DNA of 64,000 bases, taken from positions 1,785,501-1,849,500 of the forward strand of contig NZ_FXAM01000001.1 of assembly GCF_900155475.1 (NCBI RefSeq), read 5' to 3'. Source of the stretch: Methylomagnum ishizawai. GTDB lineage: Bacteria > Pseudomonadota > Gammaproteobacteria > Methylococcales > Methylococcaceae. Every line of letters begins with the position of its first letter. The stretch's first letter is position 1. Below the pieces are notes generated by a model. That model was not told the DNA's origin. It saw nothing but the letters and a program-made list of their open reading frames with translations, and searched no databases. Shown piece by piece: positions 59,749 to 64,000 of this stretch. The translations under genes and the position numbers were made by a program.

Positions 59749-61494
59749 TTATCGATCCACATCCGCCATCACGAAATCGATGCTCCCCAGGATCGCGATC
59801 AAATCCGCGATCATCAAGCCTTTCGCCATCAGCGGAATCATCTGCAAATGCGCGAAAGACGGCGTGCGGATGCGGGTCCGGTACGACATCGACCCGCCAT
59901 CGCTGACCAGGGCGTAGCGGTTCAACCCCTTGGTGGCTTCCACGCAGGCCGAGGTTTCCCCGGCGGGCATCACCGGCCCCCAACTGACGTTGAGGAAATG
60001 CTGGATCAGGGTTTCGATATCGTGCAGGGTGCGCGGTTTGGGGGGCGGCGTGGTCAGGGGATGCTCGGCCTTGTAGGGACCGGAAGGCATGTTCGCCACG
60101 CATTGCCGGAGGATGCGGACGCTCTGCCGCATCTCTTCCACCCGCACCCGGCAGCGGTCGTAGCAATCGCCGTTATGGCCGGTCGGCACCTCGAATTCGA
60201 ACTGTTCATAGCCCGAATAAGGCCGCGCCTTGCGGTAATCGAACGCCAGCCCGGTGGCCCGGAGACCCGGCCCGGTCGCGCCCCAGTCCAAGGCTTGCGC
60301 GGTGGTGTAAGCCCCGATGCCGACGGTACGGCCTTTGAGGATGCTATTGCCCATGACCATTTTGTCGTACTGGTCCAGCCGCTTGGGGAAATAGTCGCAG
60401 AATTCGGCGAGTGGCTTATCCCAGCCGTCCGGCAAATCCAGCGCCGTGCCGCCGATGCGGAAAAAGCTGGAATGCATCCGCGCCCCGCTGATGCCCTCGA
60501 TGATCTCGAACACCTTCTCCCGGTCCACGAACATATAGAAGATCGGCGACAACTGCCCGACATCCTGGGCGAAGGTGCCATAGAACAGCAGATGGTTGGC
60601 GATGCGGTAGAGTTCGGACAGCATCACCCGGATGGTCTGGGCGCGGGCCGGGACTTCGATCCCGGCCAGCTTTTCCAGGGCCATGACATAAGGCAGGTTG
60701 TTGAGGGAGCCGCCGAGATAGTCCACCCGGTCGGTGTAGGGGATGTAGGAATGCCAGGATTGGCGCTCGCCCATCTTCTCGGCCCCGCGGTGGTGGTAGC
60801 CGATATCGGGCACGGCATCGACGATTTCTTCGCCGTCCAATTGCAGGGCGACGCGGAACACCCCATGCACGCTGGGATGGTTCGGCCCGAGGTTCAGGAA
60901 CAGGAAATCGTTGTGTTCGCCGTGGCGCTTCATGCCCCATTGCTCGGGGACGAAGCGCAGGGCGGCTTGTTCGGCTTCTTCCTTGCGCGGCGGCAGGGTG
61001 TAGGGTTCCATCTCGGTGGCGCGGGCGGGATGGTCTTTCCGCAGGGGATGGCCGTTCCAGGTCGGCGGCATCAGGATACGCCGCAGGTTGGGATGGCCCT
61101 CGAAGCGGATGCCGAATAGATCGTAGGCTTCCCGCTCGTACCAATTGGCGTTGGGATAGATCGGGGTGATGCTGGGCGCGGTGGGCTTGTCGGCGGGCAG
61201 GGCGAGTTTGAGGCGGATGTCCTGGTTGCGGCCTATCGAGAACAGGTGGTAGACCACGGTGAAGGCGCTGTCGGGCTGGCCCGCCCGGTGCTGGCGCTGG
61301 CGCTCGTCGATGGCGTAGAGGTCGAATAGCATGGTGAAGGGCCGGTCGATTTCGCGCTTGAGGTAGGCGACGATTTTCAGCAGGCGTTCCTTCGCCAGCC
61401 ACAGCGTGGCGATGCCGTCGGCGGCGGCTTGGCGGACGAAAGTGTCCGCGCCGTAGCGCTGTTCGAGTTCGGTGATGAGCGGGCTGCTGTCCAT
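59749..61494 (-). CDS. nuoCD: NADH-quinone oxidoreductase subunit C/D fusion
   Basis: The product has 581 residues. NuoC (first 190 residues) has [20 protein letters not shown], and NuoD, which forms the quinone-reduction site, follows with [40 protein letters not shown] and [11 protein letters not shown] with the quinone-site His and Tyr. The linked form is typical of gammaproteobacteria. It ends with [15 protein letters not shown] 61494 is 10 bases from the nuoB stop. Confidence 0.97.
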   Translation of the reverse strand: MDSSPLITELEQRYGADTFVRQAAADGIATLWLAKERLLKIVAYLKREIDRPFTMLFDLYAIDERQRQHRAGQPDSAFTVVYHLFSIGRNQDIRLKLALPADKPTAPSITPIYPNANWYEREAYDLFGIRFEGHPNLRRILMPPTWNGHPLRKDHPARATEMEPYTLPPRKEEAEQAALRFVPEQWGMKRHGEHNDFLFLNLGPNHPSVHGVFRVALQLDGEEIVDAVPDIGYHHRGAEKMGERQSWHSYIPYTDRVDYLGGSLNNLPYVMALEKLAGIEVPARAQTIRVMLSELYRIANHLLFYGTFAQDVGQLSPIFYMFVDREKVFEIIEGISGARMHSSFFRIGGTALDLPDGWDKPLAEFCDYFPKRLDQYDKMVMGNSILKGRTVGIGAYTTAQALDWGATGPGLRATGLAFDYRKARPYSGYEQFEFEVPTGHNGDCYDRCRVRVEEMRQSVRILRQCVANMPSGPYKAEHPLTTPPPKPRTLHDIETLIQHFLNVSWGPVMPAGETSACVEATKGLNRYALVSDGGSMSYRTRIRTPSFAHLQMIPLMAKGLMIADLIAILGSIDFVMADVDR

Positions 61495-61504
61495 TACTGT
61501 CCTG

Positions 61505-62149
61505 CTAGTCCATCGAATCCGGTTCCCTGAGCAATGTGGCCCGCATCCTTTCCGGCGTTTTCAAATCGCGGAAACTGGGCAAAGCCGTTTTATCCTGGAT
61601 GCCGCCGGGACCGACCACCTGGCCCAAGGGCCGCCGCTCCTGGCCGATGGCCTGTTGCAGCAAGAGCAAACCTTCCAACAAGGCATCGGGCCGGGGCGGA
61701 CACCCCGGCACATACACATCCACCGGCAAGAATTGATCCACCCCCTGCACCACGCTGTAGATATCGTACATGCCGCCGGAATTGGCGCAGGAACCCATCG
61801 AAATCACCCAGCGCGGTTCCAGCAATTGCTCGTACAAGAGTTGGATCACCGGGGCCATCTTCATGAACACCGTGCCCGAAATCACGATCAGATCGGCCTG
61901 GCGTGGGCTGGCGCGGATGACCTCCGAGCCGAAGCGGGCGATGTCGTAGCGCGAGGTGAAGGCGGTCGCCATCTCCACATAGCAGCACGACAGCCCGAAA
62001 TTGAACGGCCACACCGAATGGGCGCGGCCCCAGGCGATCATATCGTCCAGCTTTGCCAACAGCAGGTTGCGGCGGAAGATGTCCTCGTTGACCCGTTCGC
62101 CAGGGGTGGGCGCGGGGTCGGCATCGGCGGGAGTGAGGCTCCAGCGCAT
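61505..62149 (-). CDS. nuoB: NADH-quinone oxidoreductase subunit B
   Basis: NuoB carries cluster N2 beside the quinone site. The 214-residue protein has [20 protein letters not shown] with the tandem cysteines, [20 protein letters not shown] and [20 protein letters not shown] with the other two. GGAG 7 bases upstream supports ATG 62149, although homologues often begin nearer to [10 protein letters not shown]-like positions. The C-terminal tail is longer than in E. coli, a modest difference. Confidence 0.96.
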   Translation of the reverse strand: MRWSLTPADADPAPTPGERVNEDIFRRNLLLAKLDDMIAWGRAHSVWPFNFGLSCCYVEMATAFTSRYDIARFGSEVIRASPRQADLIVISGTVFMKMAPVIQLLYEQLLEPRWVISMGSCANSGGMYDIYSVVQGVDQFLPVDVYVPGCPPRPDALLEGLLLLQQAIGQERRPLGQVVGPGGIQDKTALPSFRDLKTPERMRATLLREPDSMD

Positions 62150-62162
62150 GGCGGTGGCTCCT

Positions 62163-62576
62163 TCAGTGCTTGAAATAGGCGTCTTGGCTGCGTTGCCGCC
62201 GGGTGCGCCAATCCAGGGCGCCCGAGCGGCAGAGGTAGAACAGCGCGGCCAGCAAGACCAGGATGAAGGTCAGCATCTCGACATAGCCCGGCCAGCCCGC
62301 CTCCCGGAAGGCCACCGCCCAGGCGTAGATGAAGATGGCTTCGAGGTCGAAGATGACGAAGAACAGGGCGACGGGGTAATACTGCACGGCCAGCCGCACA
62401 TGGATATCGCCGACCGGCACCACGCCGGATTCGAACGGGCTGCCGGTATAGCGTCCCGGCGGGCGCTGGCCGGACAGGAAGCGGGGCAGGGCCAGCATCG
62501 CCGCCACCACGGCCAGCGCGGCGGCGGAATAGGCGATCAGCGGCCAGAGTTGGGAGACCTGTACGAAATCGTCCAT
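62163..62576 (-). CDS. nuoA: NADH-quinone oxidoreductase subunit A
   Basis: NuoA is a three-helix membrane subunit at the peripheral-arm junction of complex I. The 137-residue protein has [20 protein letters not shown] with the family's ESG motif, [20 protein letters not shown] with the conserved Asp and Glu, and a final helix [20 protein letters not shown] 7 bases before the ATG supports the start. It opens the nuo cluster, so the main promoter should lie between 62577 and 62706. Confidence 0.97.
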   Translation of the reverse strand: MDDFVQVSQLWPLIAYSAAALAVVAAMLALPRFLSGQRPPGRYTGSPFESGVVPVGDIHVRLAVQYYPVALFFVIFDLEAIFIYAWAVAFREAGWPGYVEMLTFILVLLAALFYLCRSGALDWRTRRQRSQDAYFKH

Positions 62577-62706
62577 CGCGAGGCTCCGTAGGGTGGCCCG
62601 GTCGGGCCGGTGGACCCAAGCCTAACGGAAATCCCCGGCGCTGCAAAGCGGGTGGAGTTGCGGAGGGGCGCGGCGACCGGGCTTTGGATTCCAGGCGCGT
62701 CCAGCG

Positions 62707-63633
62707 TTATCCCGCCAACGCCGCCTGCCCATGCCAATACGGCAAGGACAGCATCGCCCCCAGCGTCGTCAGCAGCACCGCCAAGGCATAGAACGCCGTG
62801 TCCAGCCGGTAGCGGTCGCAATAGACCACGCCCAGCAACATGCTGGGCATGGCCGATTCCAGCACCAATGCTTGGTAGGTCTCGCCCTGGAAATCCAGCC
62901 AGCGTCCCAGCCACAACCCGCACAGCGGCATCGCCATCAGCTTCAGGGCCATGACCAGCCCCGCCGTGGGCAGGTTGCGCCAGCGCCAGGAATCCCAGTG
63001 CAGTCCCAGTCCCAAGGCCAGCAGCATCAAGGGCACGACCGGGGACGCCAGCAATTGCAGCGGGCGGGCCAGCCAAGCGGGTTCGGCCACGCCGCCGGCA
63101 TCGAGTCCCATCGCCAGCAAGGCCGCCCACAGCGGCGGATTCACCAGCAAGGGACGCAACAGCCCTTCGCTCGGGGTTTCCGCCGTGCCGTAATGGCGGG
63201 CGATCAACGCGCCCAAACCCAGCAGCAGGGGCGTGTTGGCGAATAGGTCGAGTTGGATGGCGACGGCTCGCGCCCAGGGACCGAAGATATGCTCCAACAC
63301 CGGCAAACCCATATAGGTCACGTTGGCGAAGGCCACGGCCAGGATGGCCGCGCCGCGCCGCCGGGGCTGGACCCGCAACAAGGTGAACAACAGCCAAGCC
63401 GCCACGACGCCCGCCAGCACGGTCCCCAGGCCGAACAGGGCGATAGCGAGCGTTTGCCGCCCCAGATCGGCTTGCCATAGCACCGTCAGCACCAAGGCGG
63501 GCAGCGAGAAATTGAATACCAGGGTGGTCAGCACCCGCCGGGCCAGGTCGGCATCCACGCCGCCCGGCCTTATAATGCGCCACGCCGCGCCGCAGAGGAT
63601 CAACGCGCCCATCTGCATCAGCACCCCAACCAT
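62707..63633 (-). CDS. AEC family (auxin efflux carrier-like) permease
   Basis: The product has 308 residues with about ten transmembrane helices in two fivefold halves. It begins VGVLMQMGALILCGAAWRII and LTTLVFNFSLPALVLTVLWQ, with the AEC core pattern AVAFANVTYMGLPVLEHIFG and later SPVVPLMLLALGLGL, LLALGLGLHWDSWRW and LESAMPSMLLGVVYCDRY. The family includes malonate and other organic acid carriers; the substrate here is unknown. It is divergent from pyrF and 130 bp upstream of nuoA on the same strand. Confidence 0.85.
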   Translation of the reverse strand: MVGVLMQMGALILCGAAWRIIRPGGVDADLARRVLTTLVFNFSLPALVLTVLWQADLGRQTLAIALFGLGTVLAGVVAAWLLFTLLRVQPRRRGAAILAVAFANVTYMGLPVLEHIFGPWARAVAIQLDLFANTPLLLGLGALIARHYGTAETPSEGLLRPLLVNPPLWAALLAMGLDAGGVAEPAWLARPLQLLASPVVPLMLLALGLGLHWDSWRWRNLPTAGLVMALKLMAMPLCGLWLGRWLDFQGETYQALVLESAMPSMLLGVVYCDRYRLDTAFYALAVLLTTLGAMLSLPYWHGQAALAG

Positions 63634-63727
63634 CGCCGTTCCTCTTGTTGAACCGGGCGGCTATTCTAGCAAGCGGGGTGCCAGGGCTGCCGGCCCCACC
63701 GCTCAACCCTCAGACTCAGGAACGACC

Positions 63728-64000
63728 ATGACCGAATTGCTTTCCCAGAACAACATCCCCCCCCACGAACGCCTCATCATGGCCCTGGATGTGCCCGGCG
63801 TGGCCGAGGCCAAGGCACTGGTGGAGACCTTGGGCGACGCCGTGGATTTCTACAAGATCGGCCTGGAGTTGTTCATGGCCGGCGATTATTTCGGGCTGGT
63901 CGCATGGTTGAAAGGCCGGGGCAAGCGGGTGTTCGCCGACCTCAAGTTCTTCGACGTGCCGGAAACCGTGGGCCGGGCGGTCAAGGCCTTGAGCCAGCAC
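63728..64000 (+). CDS. pyrF: Orotidine 5'-phosphate decarboxylase, 5' part cut by window edge
   Basis: PyrF decarboxylates OMP to UMP in pyrimidine synthesis. ATG 63728 has AGGA 6 bases upstream. The visible 91 residues include LIMALDVPGVAEAKALVETL, DFYKIGLELFMAGDYFGLV and KRVFADLKFFDVPETVGRAV, which contain the first catalytic Asp, the Lys and the DxK-like motif of the family. The remainder lies beyond the window. Confidence 0.94.
   Translation, partial: MTELLSQNNIPPHERLIMALDVPGVAEAKALVETLGDAVDFYKIGLELFMAGDYFGLVAWLKGRGKRVFADLKFFDVPETVGRAVKALSQH

Overview
The window is one block of GC-rich bacterial chromosome. A complete 13-gene set for respiratory complex I with fused nuoCD, together with ispG, acnB, class II fba, the nnrD-tsaE-amiC run and pyrF, points to a gammaproteobacterium. 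A methanotroph-like Methylococcales relative is plausible, but no methane- or methanol-oxidation gene is present to prove it. No rRNA, tRNA or CRISPR array was seen.

Layout. 1-1.4 kb: 5' part of a P-type metal ATPase gene and a small helper-like gene. 2.1-4.7 kb: a secreted protein with a possible Cys-His active site and a DUF2272 lipoprotein. 4.9-8.5 kb: a decayed three-gene operon (DUF3604, PpiC-type isomerase, HupE/UreJ). It carries two in-frame stops, one frameshift and a 166-bp MITE-like insertion with target duplication. 8.8-13.2 kb: metallophosphoesterase, ispG, and DUF455, NTF2-like and TIGR03032 genes. 13.2-21.2 kb: three calcium-binding RTX-type secreted proteins with shared end modules; two carry seven FG-GAP repeats each. 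21.4-32.4 kb: housekeeping genes (glycosyltransferase, acnB, deacetylase, moeB-like, nnrDE, tsaE, amidase, alpha/beta hydrolase, orphan ABC permease). 32.4-33.5 kb: fba.

33.6-41.3 kb is the most notable region. It is a six-gene, tightly overlapping minus-strand RAMP cassette resembling a type III-D CRISPR effector: Cas10-like, Cas7-like, Csx10-like, a Cas7-Cas7 fusion, a small Csx19-position protein and a TIGR03986-like RAMP. The Cas10-like subunit has no HD domain, and its GGDD position reads RDGE. No array, cas6, cas1/cas2 or CARF effector accompanies it. Two Cas7-type domains still carry the aspartate expected for target-RNA cutting. This suggests an RNA-binding or RNA-cutting complex that has lost DNase and cyclic-oligoadenylate activity and must obtain guides elsewhere, or a RAMP system doing something else.

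41.7-43.9 kb holds HD-GYP and HDOD signalling genes. 43.9-62.6 kb is the nuo locus on the minus strand, split in two. nuoA-B-CD-E-F (62.6-58.0 kb) is separated from nuoG-H-I-J-K-L-M-N (54.3-43.9 kb) by about 3.7 kb of mobile and accessory DNA. That insert holds a VapBC pair, an IS630 element with a mutated catalytic residue, and an AT-rich segment in which an IS5-family element interrupts a PD-(D/E)XK-like gene. A Uma2-type nuclease gene also sits between nuoL and nuoK. The window ends with an AEC-family permease and the start of pyrF.
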